Part shown: piece after piece, positions 13,554-25,500 of the stretch
Layout of the letters: every line of letters begins with the position of its first letter
How positions within the stretch are numbered: position 1 is the first letter of the stretch
Position numbers and translations under genes: made by a program
Notes under the pieces: model-generated
Told to the model about the DNA's origin: nothing
Seen by the model: only the letters and a program-made list of their open reading frames with translations
Database searches by the model: none
Assembly: GCF_002994745.2 (NCBI RefSeq)
Contig: NC_037092.1
Span: forward strand, 81,202,824-81,266,823
Length of the DNA: 64,000 nt
Source: Rosa chinensis
Taxonomy: Eukaryota; Streptophyta; Magnoliopsida; Rosales; Rosaceae
Direction of reading: 5' to 3'

Positions 13554-13847
13554 GAAGGGTCTATTTTATAGAAATAAGCTCACCACTAATGTCCACTTAT
13601 ACACTGACATCTGTATTTCGGTTCCAAGGAGGTTTTAAAAAAAAGGACCGGAACCGAACCGAGAATATGTCTCCAGGGACCGGACATATGTCGTAGAACC
13701 GAACCGAACCAAGACTTTCGGTGCGGTTCCTTCGGTTTTACGGTTCCAAATCCCAACCCTACTTTAAAGTGTCTTGATCGTAGTTCTCCATCTCACATAC
13801 GAGGAAATTCACGGTTCATTAGGATTAGCAGCATCTGTCACAAGGCC

Positions 13848-13904
13848 GGATTTAGTGGCCCTGTACAGCTAGGGCCGAGTGCCTCTCTCTACTATTAAAA
13901 GGCC
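13848..13904. mobile_element. Possible terminal remnant of another hAT element
   Basis: The sequence from aaggccggatttagtggccc to aaaaggcccc resembles the GC-rich ends (cagggccgg...ggggccc) of a common plant hAT family. No matching opposite end or target duplication was found, so this is only a suggestion. Confidence 0.25.
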
Positions 13905-13909
13905 CCAAC

Positions 13910-14431
13910 TGTTAGAATAAAAGTGGACCTATCATCATCTATATTCAGTTTACAAATTGGATTGAAATTTTGTTCATAAATAGGAGTTATATGTTAAGTA
14001 CAAAACCTAGAAACCTATTGAGTTAATTATATAAGCTCATAGGTTAGGAATCCATTAGTTGGATCACATTGTAGTTCGACTTGGTGTTGCATTAGGTTTT
14101 CTAGTTGTTGGTGACTTGGTTTTCTAAGAAACACTTTTATGGGAGGATTCTTAGGACCATAACCAATATATATAGGAAGTGTTGGTCCCTGCTCTCTCAG
14201 TAACAAAGCATAAAGTCCTGCCCCATAGAAATGAGCTTAAGTCCAGAGCTGAGGAGAAGATCAATTTGTGTTCATTGACAAGTTCGTTTAGCGCTATTGC
14301 AATGGCTCCTAATACTGAAGAAGGTTAGTAAATAAATCTTGTGTTTTGGTTCATGCGGTGTTGATTAATATTAAGTGTGTTTATGTTCTTGTGAATTGAT
14401 TATGCAATTATTTTGCTTATTCAGTCTAACA
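13910..14431 (+). repeat. 5' LTR of copia element (13910-27899)
   Basis: Starts tgttagaataaaagtgg and ends agtctaaca. It aligns along its whole length with 27380-27899, with scattered substitutions and small indels. Confidence 0.95.
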
Positions 14432-14433
14432 AT

Positions 14434-14445
14434 TGGTATCAAAGC
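14434..14445 (+). other. Primer binding site of copia element
   Basis: tggtatcaaagc begins two bases after the 5' LTR. It is a one-base variant of the initiator methionine tRNA primer site found in plant copia elements. Confidence 0.8.
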
Positions 14446-14939
14446 CTCCCAGCTAGGCTGGGTTCCAAACCCTTTTAAAAAAAAAAAAGCATAAGGTTTT
14501 CACAAACATAAATCAATTTTGATTAATCAATTTTTGGAAGAATCAAAAATTTTAATTTCAGCAAAAACCTATAATTTTACTCTAAACTAGGGCTGGGCAT
14601 CCAAAACCGAAATCCCGGTACCGTTCTGAAACCGTCCCGAAATCCACCGGTACGGGCCGGGATCAAAATCTGAAAATTACTATTTGGGCCCGTCCCGTCC
14701 CGTCCCGTAGAAACGGGCCCGGTACCGGTACTAGCCCAGTTGATCCCGTTTGATCCCGTCCCGTCCCGTTTAAATTAAATAAATTAAATCTTTAATTTTT
14801 TATATTACTTGGTTGATTTTAATTGGGTAGTGTAGTCAAATATGTGAGAACACATATTTACGACCACAGCTGATCAAAACATTTTGACCTAAAGTCCTAA
14901 TCGGCCTAAGGCCCTAACTCCCTAAGCCGCTAAAGAACA

Positions 14940-15480
14940 GAGAACTAACGCATCTCTCTTCAGTGAGTTCAGTCCCCAAGCTCTCTTCAGTCTTCAGTCC
15001 CTAAGCTCTCTTCGATCTCTTGAGTCCTGATCTTCTTCAGTCGCTCTCTTCGAGTCTTCTGCTTCTCCACTCTCCAGATCTTCTTCAGTCGCTCTCTTCG
15101 ATCTCCAGATCTTCTTCAGTCCAAGCTCTCTTCGATCTCCAGATATTCTTCAGCCCAAGCTCTCTTCGATCTCCTGAGTCCTGATCTTCTTCAGTCGCTC
15201 TCTTCGAGTCTTCTGCTTCTCCACTCTCCAGATCTTCTTCAGTCGCTCTCTTCGATCTCCAGATCTTCTTCAGTCCAAGCTCTCTTCGATCTCCAGATAT
15301 TCTTCAGCCCAAGCTCTCTTCGATCTCCATATCTTCTTCAGTCCAAGCTCTCTTCGATCTCCTGATATTCCTCAGCCCAAGCTCTCTTTGTCCAAGCTCT
15401 CTTCGAGTCTTCTGCTTCAGCCCGATAGCAGTCGATCCCCTAGCTCTCTTCGAGTGTTATCTTCTTCAGTTCTTCAAGCA
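14940..15480 (+). repeat. Tandem repeat in the leader of the hAT transposase gene
   Basis: CT-rich, built from roughly 30-base units such as agctctcttcgatctccaga and variants. A larger block starting ctgatcttcttcagtcgctc recurs at 15027 and 15181, a period of 154 bases. It lies upstream of the likely 5'-leader intron and the start codon. Confidence 0.8.
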
Positions 15481-15814
15481 CCATCCAAGACTACTCTCTT
15501 AGTAAGTAGACTGAAGCCCTGAACCTTTCTTTGTTGTGTTTCTTGTTGGGTTTACTGGAAATTGAAATTCACAAAAAAAGATCGGAAATTTCCTATTCTT
15601 AAATCTTAATCATCTGTTTCTGTCGAATTTTATTTTGAATCATATGATTCATACTTTTTTTTTCTTTTTGCTCTCAATCTCTTACTTTTTTTTTTTTTCT
15701 TTTTGCTCTCAATCTCTTAGTTTTTTTATTTTGAATCATATGAAACAAAAATACTAACCATAGTTGCTGATTCATACTTCATCTCCAGGCCAGTTATTTG
15801 ATTCAAATAACTCG

Positions 15815-18438
15815 ATGGCTAGAGCAAAGAAGGTAGCTGCTCGGCCTCATCCAACCGCTTCGGGGCTTGAAGACTCTTCAACTGCAACTTCACCTTCTGC
15901 TCCTGGGGAAATTGAAGCTCTTCCTCTAGCAAGTTCAACCCAGCAAGCTCCTACGGGTTCAAACCAGCAAGTTCCTGCTCCTGCAAGAGATGAAGCTCCT
16001 GCGCAAGTTCCTACTAGTGCAACTCAAAGTGATCATTCTAATCCGGTTAGTTCAGCAACTATTAAGCGTAGTTTTGTTTGGGAACACTTTAAGGAGTATG
16101 ATAAGGTTGTGAAGGGAAAAGATGCTGAAGGGAATGATGTAGATATTGTTAAGAAACGAGCTTATTGTATTCACTGTCCTAGAGGAAAAATAGGTGATTT
16201 TGTAGCGGATAGTTCTAGAAATGGGACTTCGGGGATGATTAGGCATATTAATCAATTCTGCAGGTATTATCCCCCAAATATTAGTAAGAGTCAGAGGGTT
16301 CTTGTGGGAGATAAATCTCTAGGAAACAAACTTACTGCAGTAGCTTATGATCAAGATGACTATGTAGATGCTTGCGTCAAAATGATTGTCATGGATGAGT
16401 TGCCTTTTAGCTTTGTTGAGAAAAAAGGTTTTAACCGGTTTTGTGGTAGAGTGTGCCCTTTGTTTAAAGTACCCTCTCGTAGGAAACTAGTTAGAAGGTT
16501 CCTAAGCATATATGATGCACAGAAAAAAGAACTATCCAAAACTATGAAGGAGTATAGAGTGTGTCTCACAACGGACACTTGGACTAGTGTCCAAAACATC
16601 AATTATATGGTGCTTACTGCCCATTTTATTGATGTTGATTGGAAGATGCACAAGAGGGTTATAAATTTTTGTGTTATCCAAAACCATCAAGGGGCAACCA
16701 TAGGTAGACTTATAGAGTCTTGTTTGCTGCAGTGGGAGATTGAGAAGGTCTTGACCATAACTGTTGATAATGCATCTGCAAATAAGTCGGCTTTAGAGTG
16801 GCTTAGATCAAAGATGAATAAGTGTTCATCTTACAAAACAGTTTTAGGTGGTAAATACATGCATGTGAGGTGCACAGCTCACATAACCAATTTGATAGTG
16901 GGACATGGCTTGAAGAGGCTGCAAAAGAGTGTTTTAGCCATTAGGAATGCTGTCAAGTATGTTAGGTCTTCACCTAATAGACTAGATAGCTTTAGGAAAG
17001 CTGTCGAGAAAGAAAAGCTTCCTCTTACAGGGCTGGTTTGTTTAGATGTCCCAACTAGGTGGAATTCAACTTATCTAATGTTAGAGGCAGCCTTGAAGTT
17101 TAAGAAGGCTTTTGCAAGGATGGAGGAAGATGATGATGAGCTTTATCTAGGTTATTTCAAGGAACCAGAGGAGGAATATGATGAGGAAGGCAATGTCGTT
17201 CCTAGTAGGAACAAAAGAAACAGAGTTGGGCCTCCGGAGGAACCAGATTGGGACAAGGCTGAGGTTTTTGTTGATTTGCTTAGAGTATTTTATGATGTGA
17301 CCCTTAGAGTTAGTGCAAGCTTGCATCCAACTGTGCATACAACATTCCATGATGTTGTTACCATGGAGAGAAACATAGAAAACCTCTTCATTGCACCCGA
17401 GATGGCAACTGGTTCCGACACTGAAAATGTATTAACTGATATGGCTGCAAATATGAGAAGCAAATTCTTGAAGTACTATGGTGGCTTTACAGACCTGAAC
17501 CACTTGATTATTGTTGGACTTGTGCTAGATGCAAGATTCAAGCTTAGGAATTATTCACATTTTTTGAAGGAAGAGGGTATGGATGATGTTGATGTGCAAA
17601 GTAGAACCAATGAGATTAGATCTTTGTTAATGGCGCTATATGATGAGGTACAACAGTACAACTCCTTTTATTTCAGTTTTTTGAATATTAGATTTTCTGA
17701 TCTTATGAGTGTTAATACTAATTTATTGTGTTTATTCATGTTCTTGTTTTTATAGTATGCACCGATCGTAGATGGTGGGAGACATATGCAGAGACATCAA
17801 AGCCCTACAAGTTCAGGCAGCACAATCACAAATAGAAGCAGCAATACGAGAATTGGTGTGCGGGGTCAGTTGCTAAACTCTTGGAGAAAGGTGGTCCAAG
17901 AGAGTGAAGAGGCTGTAATGGCACATGAAGTTGATCAATATCTAAATGCTCCCCTAGAGTTTGTTGAGGAGGAGGAAGATGGCTTCGATATTTTGTGTTG
18001 GTGGAAGATAAACGGACCCAAGTTTCCTGTGGTGGCAGCAATAGCAAGAGATGTACTTGCTGTTCAAACATCCACAGTTGCATCGGAGTCTGCATTTAGC
18101 ACTGGAGGGAGAGTTATTGATGCTTTTAGGAGTTCGTTGACTCCTAAAACAGTGGAGGCTTTAATCTGCATGCAGAATTGGTTGTTGGGAGATGATATTG
18201 CTGAAGAGGTAGAGGAGCCTACAATTGAGAACACAGAGTTCTATGAGCAGGCTGAGAAAGGTACCTTGATCAGTTTCAATTTTAGTTTTTGTTTTCTGTT
18301 TTCTTACATGTAGTTTCTCTATTACTGACTTTAAATACTTACTTAGATCATGAGAGCACTGCCTCCAGCAGAAATACACGTTCAACAATCCCGAAAGCAA
18401 AGGGGAAGGGAAAGGCTGCAGTGGTAATTGTTGACTAA
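15815..18438 (+). CDS. hAT transposase (BED zinc finger, RICESLEEPER/DAYSLEEPER-like), three coding exons
   Basis: Predicted exons are 15815-17647, 17756-18260 and 18347-18438 with GT-AG introns 17648-17755 and 18261-18346. The joined frame is 809 codons and stop, and its phases agree. A 5'-leader intron (about 15502 to 15788, gtaagt...ctccag) would place the start at ATG 15815, although an in-frame ATG exists at 15764. A BED-type zinc finger (CIHC ... HINQFC) lies near residues 110-150. DDE-type catalytic candidates are D254 in TTDTW, D318 in VDNAS and E722 in ASESAFS. A TRWNS motif lies near residue 414. The C-terminal hAT dimerisation domain is the stretch with WWKING, PVVAAIARDVLAV and STGGRVID. 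The product would cut and paste this element in the nucleus. Domesticated DAYSLEEPER-type genes look similar, but the terminal repeats and target duplication mark this as a transposon gene. Confidence 0.88.
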
Positions 18439-18931
18439 TGAGTTTATGAGGTTGTGAGACTTGAGTGTGATGAACTGATGAAGGTTTTTTCAAATGTGTT
18501 TAATACTTCAAGACTTGTAGTTAACTAGTTTTTATCATGTAATGGTTTGTAGACTTTAAATTTCTTATTTTAGACTTTAATTTCTTGTTTAAGACCTACT
18601 GGACATTGTTGAATTCATGAATTTGCATTACTGCATTACAGCCATTACTACTGCATTACAGCCATTACTGCAATCTGCATCCTAGAAATCTGGAAATTTT
18701 TGATAGTTGTTAAAGTACTTGAGTATGGAAGGAAAAAAAAAAAAAAAAAAAAAGGGATCGGGTATCCCGAATTGGGCCCGGGCCCGACCCGATCCCGATC
18801 GGTTTCGGTACCTTCGGTACCAACTTTGAAAAAACGTTGTCCCGTCCCGTCCCGTATAAAATTTCCGGTACCGGAATCGGTATCAGTCAGTAACCGGCCC
18901 GTCCCGGCCCGTGCCCAGCCCTACTCTAAAC

Positions 18932-19517
18932 CTTGCTAAAGAAAAACAGGCCACTAATGGGCCAAAATTTTAAAAGGATCTTTTCGGCCCAAAACTGCAG
19001 GCGCTAACCAGAACCCAAACTCCATTCAGAAGCCCTCTGCAGAGGCCCGCTATACCCTAACGGTCATATTCGCTTTGGGGATTTAGGGTTTTTGGTCCGA
19101 GATTGAAAGTGTTGAGGATGTTTATATCCTCCATGGAATTCATGACTCCAAACGCTGCGGATTAAGAGGTCGAATTGATTGATTGCTGTTTTTGGTTGAA
19201 AATCATGCTTCCACGATAAAGTTTTGCAGCAAATTAAGAATGAACAAGGTTAGAATTCTAGAAATTTGGGTTTTAAAATTTGGAATGTTTTTGATCATCG
19301 TAATATACAAGAACAATAGAGGCATTCCCGGCGTGCATCTAGGCTAGAGTAGATGGTGAGCAGATGAAACTTAATTTTTAGAATTTGTTTTTATGATGTG
19401 ATGGTTTCCGGAATGAACTTGAATATCTTGATGTTTTGATATGATTGTTTTATATGTTATGAAATTTCTATAATTGGTGATCTGCGATGGTATAATATGA
19501 CATGTGATTAAGTTGAT
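18932..19517 (+). other. copia 5' leader between nested hAT and LINE
   Basis: No open frame of note. By position this is untranslated leader of the copia element at 13910-27899, lying between its two inserted elements. Confidence 0.5.
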
Positions 19518-21741
19518 CGTGGTGTTAGGCAAGGTGACCCTTTATCACCATTATTATTTTGCCTTGCTGAAGAAGTGATTAGTAGGGGTTTGAGCGGTCT
19601 TGTTTCAAAGATGAAATTCTCTTGCATTACAGCTCCCAAAAAGTTGTCACCTCCATCTCATGTTCTATTTGCTGATGACATAATGGTTTTTGTGCAGAGT
19701 ACATCTCGAGGTATGAAGGCTTTAATGAATTTCATGAGTGAATATGCTTGCAATTCAGGGCAAGTAGTGAATAGGCAAAAGTCCTCCATTTTTATGGGGA
19801 AATATGCAATTCGAAGAAGAAATATTATCAAACGTACTTTGGGCATCATAGAAAGTTCTCTTCCTTTCAATTACTTGGGTGTGCCAATTTTTCAAGGATG
19901 CCCAAAACCTTGCTATTTTCGGGCGCTAGCTGACAAGGTACGTTGCAAACTTTCTTCTTGGAAAGGATTACAGTTGTCTCAAGCTTCTAGACTCCAATTA
20001 ATTAATTCTGTCGTGCAAAGTCTTCTCACTTATAGTTTTCAAGTCTATGAATGGCCTACCTCTCTGCTAAAGAAAGTTCAAGCATGGACTAGAAATTTTT
20101 TCTGGTCTGGGGACCCCTTGAAGAGGGGTAGTCCGTTGATTTCTTGAAAGCTTTGTTGTATGCCTACTGACATCGGAGGATTGGGGTTGAAGAACTTATT
20201 TACTCTTAATAAATCTCTTCTGTTCAAACGATGTTGGGACATTGTTCAAGTCTCTTCCACATTTGCAAATTTCCTCTGAACTCGATTTTTCAATTCTTCA
20301 TTATAGGTCAAAAAGTGCTATCAAAGATCTTCAGTGTGGCTTGGTTTGAAGAAACTTTGGAGGTCTTTTTATTCTGGTGTGCAGTGAGTTGTGGGTAATG
20401 GCAAGAGTGTTCTCTTCTGGTTTGATAATTGGCTTGGCCCTCCTATTGTAGAAACCCTGAATATAAATAATGAAGTGGTGGACTTTCTTAATGAAAAGGT
20501 GAGTGATTATATTGTTGACCAGACTTGGTCTTGACCCTCCCAAATGCAAGTTTTGTTCCCAGATGTTGCTGCACAGGTTTTGCAAACCCATCTGCCAACT
20601 TCAGATGCAGATGATACTGTTGTTTGGGCACATGCTTCTTCCGGGCTGTTAACGGCCAATGAGGCTTATTCATATCTCTCTTCTTTTCCTCCTTGTTTGG
20701 ATTGGTGTAAACTGATTTGGCACAAAGCCATTCAACCGCGCAAGAGCATAATTACATGGAAAGTGATGCATGGGAAACTCCTTTCAGATTTTGGGTTGCA
20801 ACGTAGAGGGTATTCCCTATGTTCCAGGTGTGAATTTTGTCATAATGGTACAGAGAACATTGAGCACATCATCTTCAATTGCAAATTGGTCAATGAGTTT
20901 TGGGTATGGGTTTTTCATTTGTTTCGGATCAATATTCAAGCTCCAACATCGATCCATGCATTATTATCTGCAACTTTAATTGAGATTTTAACGCCGGCAG
21001 TACGAAAGCTATGGATATTTGCCTTCTGTAATGCAATATGGTGTTTATGGACAAAAAGAAACAAGCTAAGGTATGATGATGGTTCTTTTCAACTAAACCT
21101 TTTCAAGCATTTCTTTCTGCTTTCTCTAAAAGATTATGCTTCCTTCTACTTCTCCCACTTCACAACCTCAGCTGGAGCGCTGCCAATTTTTAATTTACTT
21201 GGTCTTTCGCCTTTGAGGTTAAAAGCTCCAAGGTTTATCCAAGTTAACTGGCGTCCTCCTTCAGGGGATTGGTTAAAAGTTAATACTGATGGAGTATTCA
21301 AAGGACCTCAAGCAGCAGGTTTTGGTGGAGTATTCAAGGATTCAGAGGGCTTGTTCAGGGGTGCTTTTGCACATAGAATTATTGATTCCAGTGCAATTGA
21401 GGCTGAACTTTCCGGTTATGGAAGCTATAAGGGTGGCCTCAGAAAGGGGCTGGCAGAAGCTTTGGCTAGAAACAGACTCTGTTCTAGTACTCCACTACTT
21501 CAAGGCACCTCAGTTGGTTCCTTGGAAGTTAAAGGTGGCATGGGCTAATTGCATGCAATGTGTGCAACTCATGCAATTTAAAGTAAGTCACATCTACAGG
21601 GAAGGAAATGCATTGGCTGACAAATTGGCTGACTTTGGAGCCACCAATATGGGTTCTATTTGGTACATTAAAGTCCCTTCTTTTGTTACAGGTCTCTACG
21701 GACGTGATTTGACATCAGGCACTAACTACCGTTTTAGGTAG
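19518..21741 (+). pseudogene. LINE ORF2 remnant: reverse transcriptase, zf-RVT, RNase H
   Basis: Reverse transcriptase is read from 19518 to a stop at 20145-20147, with the catalytic FADD box (LFADDIM) and the downstream NYLGVPI and LSSWKG motifs. After several stops the frame at 20544-21548 shows the zf-RVT region (WHKAIQPRK ... CSRCEFCHNGTENIEHIIFNC) and the start of RNase H (WLKVNTDGVFKG). A frameshift near 21415 moves the end of RNase H (LETDS ... HIYREGNALADKLA) to the frame ending at 21741. Both the truncation and the internal breaks make it non-functional. Confidence 0.85.
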
Positions 21742-21967
21742 TTGATTAGTTTTTCCTTTATCTATTGTAATTGTTTTCTTCAGTTGTTTTTCCTCTGTAC
21801 TAGTAATTGTTACATTCAGTTGTACTTATTTAGCTTGTATTTTCTTTGGCAAGGTCTTGGCATAGCCCCCCTTGCTATGTACCTTTTGTTTCTTTATCAA
21901 TAAATTCGGGTAAGAGCGCTGAGTTAGCTCTTATTCCGCTTCTTTAAAAAAAAAAAATTAAAAAAAA
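19518..21967 (+). mobile_element. 5'-truncated LINE (non-LTR retrotransposon) nested in copia
   Basis: Begins abruptly inside reverse transcriptase at the codons for RGVRQGDPLSP and ends in an A-rich tail (about 21946-21969). Imperfect 9-base flanks aagttgatc (about 19510-19518) and aagtcgatc (about 21968-21976) may be the target duplication. 5' truncation, an A tail and a variable target duplication are the hallmarks of LINE insertion by target-primed reverse transcription. Confidence 0.82.
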
Positions 21968-21977
21968 AAGTCGATCT

Positions 21978-22582
21978 CCCTGTGCATGCTTGTTATGCTA
22001 AAAGTTGCAGATTGAAAGGAAATTTTTCATGGTTTGTGAATTTAAATGGTTAAGTGGATATGTTGCACAAAGTGATTATCTGCTTGTTATTTAAAATTCA
22101 TTAAGATGAAGAAAACATCAGAAACTTGTGTTTTACTTTTAAACTGTATATGTATATTGTCTTCCAAAGAAGTTTGAGCTATATGGTTTAAAAGTGGAAC
22201 AACATTATGCATAATTTTGAGTTCAATTTTAGATTCTAGGGACTTTTCTTTTGTCATAAAGATGTTGATTGTCTTTAGAATAATATGAATTCACTGCTTG
22301 TGGCATAATGATTGAGGAACCTCCATAATGATTGAGGAACCTCCAGAATATCATGTTTTCTGCTATAAAAGTGATGCTTGATATTGGCTACAATTTTGGG
22401 GCTAAAAATTACTTTATTTTGGTTACAATTAAGTTGTTTATGTTTTCTGCTTGTGTGTTTATATGAACTGCTTTAGAATTAACACATGGATGCAGAACAT
22501 TTTTGATAAAGCTTGTTTTGAGAACTATTGAAAGCTAAAACTTACTTTTTCCTTTTGTTTTGCTCCCTAGGAATTACCTACA
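21978..22582 (+). other. copia leader downstream of the LINE
   Basis: Non-coding by inspection. It contains a short tandem duplication, ataatgattgaggaacctcc (about 22305-22344). Confidence 0.4.
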
Positions 22583-25500
22583 TGAATTTGAATAACATCC
22601 AAATGCTTACTAAATCAAACTTTAAGGCCTGGAAGAGTGGTGTAGAGTTCTACCTGATGATGCATGAGAACATGGACTTGTGCTTTACTGATATAGAACC
22701 CTATGGAACAGATGCCTATAGCCCACCTGATGAGAAGAAGTATTATAGAGACTAGCATAGAGCAAGTTATAGAGCTAAGAATGTGATGAGGACCACCATG
22801 ACTGATACTGTGAGGGGTAGCATAGCTGAACCAGCCCTAGCAGTTGATTATATGGCTGCCATAGCTGAGAAGTTCAAAGAAAGCAATAAGGCTGAAGCAG
22901 CAAGACTCAATAAGGAGATGAATGAATTAAAATATACTGGTAGTGGAGGAGTTAGGTAGCACATTTTGAAGCTTACTGAGTTAAATGCCAGGCTCAGGGA
23001 TTGATATAGGGGTTAAGGATGACCAACTTGTTCACAATGCCTTAATTAGATGCCCTGCCACCTAGCTTCAACACCCTGAGGACTAGCTACAATGCACAGA
23101 AGGAGAACTGGACCTTGAATGAGCTTATTGCAATATGCGTGGATGAGGAGAATAGGATGAAGAAGGAGAAGCAGCCCTCCACCTCTATCAACGTAGTTGA
23201 AAAGCCAAAGAAATAGAACAAGCTTAAGCCTAAGAAAATGATAGCTAAGGTCAACAAGCCATTTAAGTTTAAGTGCTATTTTTGTAAAAAAGTAGGACAC
23301 ATGAAGAAGGACTGTACAGGTTTTAAGGCATGGCTTGTGAAAAAGGGTAAGATTAATTTATTTAATCACTTAGAAACTTTTTCATTAGAAGTTAATTTTG
23401 TTAACATTGAACCTCATTCTTATTGGTTAGATAGTGGCAGTCCCTTACATATTACGAATTCTTTGCAGGGATTCATAAGGAAGAGGAAGCCAAGAAGTGA
23501 TGAAGCTAACATTTGCGTTGGGAATGGAATGAGGGTTGCAGTTAAGGCAGTAGGATCTTTAAAACTAGATTTGGGATTAGGAAATTTACTGGTTTTAGCT
23601 AGATAGTGTTTATTATATTCCCTCAATTAAGAGGAATTTGTTTTCAGTTAGTCTTTTGGTTAAGAGTGGATGTAATTTTTACATTGGTTCTAATGAATAA
23701 AAATTTTCAAGGATTCTCTTGATTTCTTACTTAAAGATTATTCTATTTTTGGTTCTGGTGTTATTATGAATGATTATTGTAGATTGAATTGTTCATTAGG
23801 TCAACAAGAAACATTACTTGTTGAAAATAACAATAACACATCAAGCATAAACACCATTACTGGTGTAAAAAGAACCCTGCACAATGAAAAATCTGCATAT
23901 TTGTGGCACAAGAGACTTGGCAACATGTCAAAAGATAGATTGAAAGTACTTGTGAAAAATAAAACACTTCTAGAATTGGACTTTGATGATCTTGAAAATT
24001 GTATTGAATGTTATAAAGGAAAAATGACAAACTTAAGAAAGAAAAATGCCAACAAAAGTAAGAAACTGTTGGAATTAATCCATACATATATATATGTGGA
24101 CCATTTAGACACAAGACAATATGTGGAAATATTTACTTCATTACTTTTATAGACGATTTTTCTAGGTATAGCTTCATCTACTTACTGTCAGAGAAATCAC
24201 AATCACTTGAGGCTTTTTAAATTTTCAAAACTGAGGTTGAACATTAACTGTACTTGAAAATTAAGGTTGTGAGATTTGATAGGGGGGAGAGTTTTATGGT
24301 AAATATACTGAGCAAGGGCAACAAAAGGGTCCTTTTGCATTATATCTGCAAAGTGTAGGCATAAAGGCTCAGTATACAACACCATATAATTCCCAACAAA
24401 ATGGGGTAGCTGAAAGGAAAAATAGAACTCTATTAAATTAACATGGTAAGAAGTATGATGTGTACTTCTAGATTGCCAAAAATGCTTTGGGGAGAAGCCT
24501 TAAGAACTGCAAATTACCTTTGCAACAAATCCCCAAGCAAAGCTGTAGATAAAACACCATTTGAATTATGGTGTGGTAGGCAACCAAGTTTACATCATTG
24601 TCATGTCTGGGGATGTAAAGCTGAAGTAAGGATTTATAATCCAAATTTAGGAAAGCTTGATCCAAAGTCTGTAACTTGTCATTTTATTGGCTACTGTGAA
24701 AAGTCTAAAGGCTATAAACTTTATTCACCTCATCATTCACCCAGAGTTTTTGAAACTCATCAAGTTAAATTTTTAAGTGAAAGTGTCTGCAATACAAATT
24801 TTGAGGACTTGTCCTCAGATTTTGAAGAAATTGTAGAAAATGTGGATAATATAGCAATATTGCCAAGCATTCAAAATAATTTATTAAACTCAGGATTGGC
24901 TCAAAGTCAAAATCCAGTTGAAGGTCAAAATGCTGTAGATGAAAATTTAGAGGCTAATGATCATGATTCTGAAATGGCTGAATTAGACTTAGGGCAGGAG
25001 CAAGAGCAAGTGACTCAAACTGAACCACAAACTGAGCCACAGCCAAAACCTCAACCACAATCTGAGCCACAAAAAATCAAGTTGTGCAACCTAGAAGATC
25101 ACAGAGAGTGAGGAAACCAAGGTTTGGAGGGGAGGATGACATTTATGAAGTATACCTAAATGAAGTTGAGTCTCCATTGTCATATGACAATGATCCCATT
25201 AGTTTTAAACAAGCTACTGAAAGTAGAGATTCTAGTGCTTGGACTGAAGTTAAGATTGCAGAGCTTGACTCTATGTACAAGAATGGAGTTTGGGAGCTAG
25301 TGAAGCCAAAAGAAAATAAAAAACCGATTGGCTGTAAATGGGTTTTTAAAACCAAGAGAGATGCTAGTGGAAACATAGAAAGACATAAAGCTAGACTAGT
25401 TGCTAAAGGTTTCACACAGAAGGAAGGGATAGATTTTACAGAAACATTCTCACCTGTTTCAACTAAAGATTCATTTAGAATCATAATGGCTCTAGTAGCT

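Larger units (their letters stand above)
3126..13554. mobile_element. CACTA-superfamily DNA transposon, non-autonomous, interrupted by a copia element
   Basis: The element starts cactatgcca (3126) and ends tggcatagtg (13554), the CACTA signature. It has an exact 3-bp duplication aag at 3123-3125 and 13555-13557. Subterminal cagacgacag repeats in both orientations crowd both ends (3150-3240 and 13340-13535), as expected for transposase-binding subterminal repeats of this superfamily. Without the inserted copia (3704-8471 plus one 5-bp duplication) it is about 5.65 kb. No TNPA- or TNPD-like frame of useful length is present, so it looks non-autonomous. It lies wholly inside the hAT element at 1108-13761. 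Confidence 0.85.
1108..13761. mobile_element. hAT-type DNA transposon, non-autonomous, carrying nested CACTA and copia elements
   Basis: The left end reads tagggctggac and the right end, reverse-complemented, reads tagggttggga. These short imperfect terminal inverted repeats are flanked by an exact 8-bp duplication, ctttaaag, at 1100-1107 and 13762-13769. An 8-bp duplication with such ends is typical of hAT elements. Both subterminal zones are full of ggttc/gaacc motifs (1120-1345 and 13640-13750). Removing the nested CACTA (3126-13554) leaves about 2.2 kb of hAT sequence. No transposase frame is visible there, so the element probably moved with enzyme supplied by another copy. The insertion order is clear because the younger elements have intact duplications inside it. 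Confidence 0.8.
14588..18923 (+). mobile_element. Apparently intact autonomous hAT transposon
   Basis: The left end is tagggctgggc and the right end, reverse-complemented, is tagggctgggc, giving perfect 11-bp terminal inverted repeats. An exact 8-bp duplication ctctaaac lies at 14580-14587 and 18924-18931. Both subterminal zones contain gtccc repeats (14690-14770 and 18838-18915), and they run on the same strand at both ends. Between them is an open, spliceable transposase gene. The element sits in the 5' leader of the older copia at 13910-27899, so it inserted later. Nothing in the coding sequence visibly prevents activity. Confidence 0.92.
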
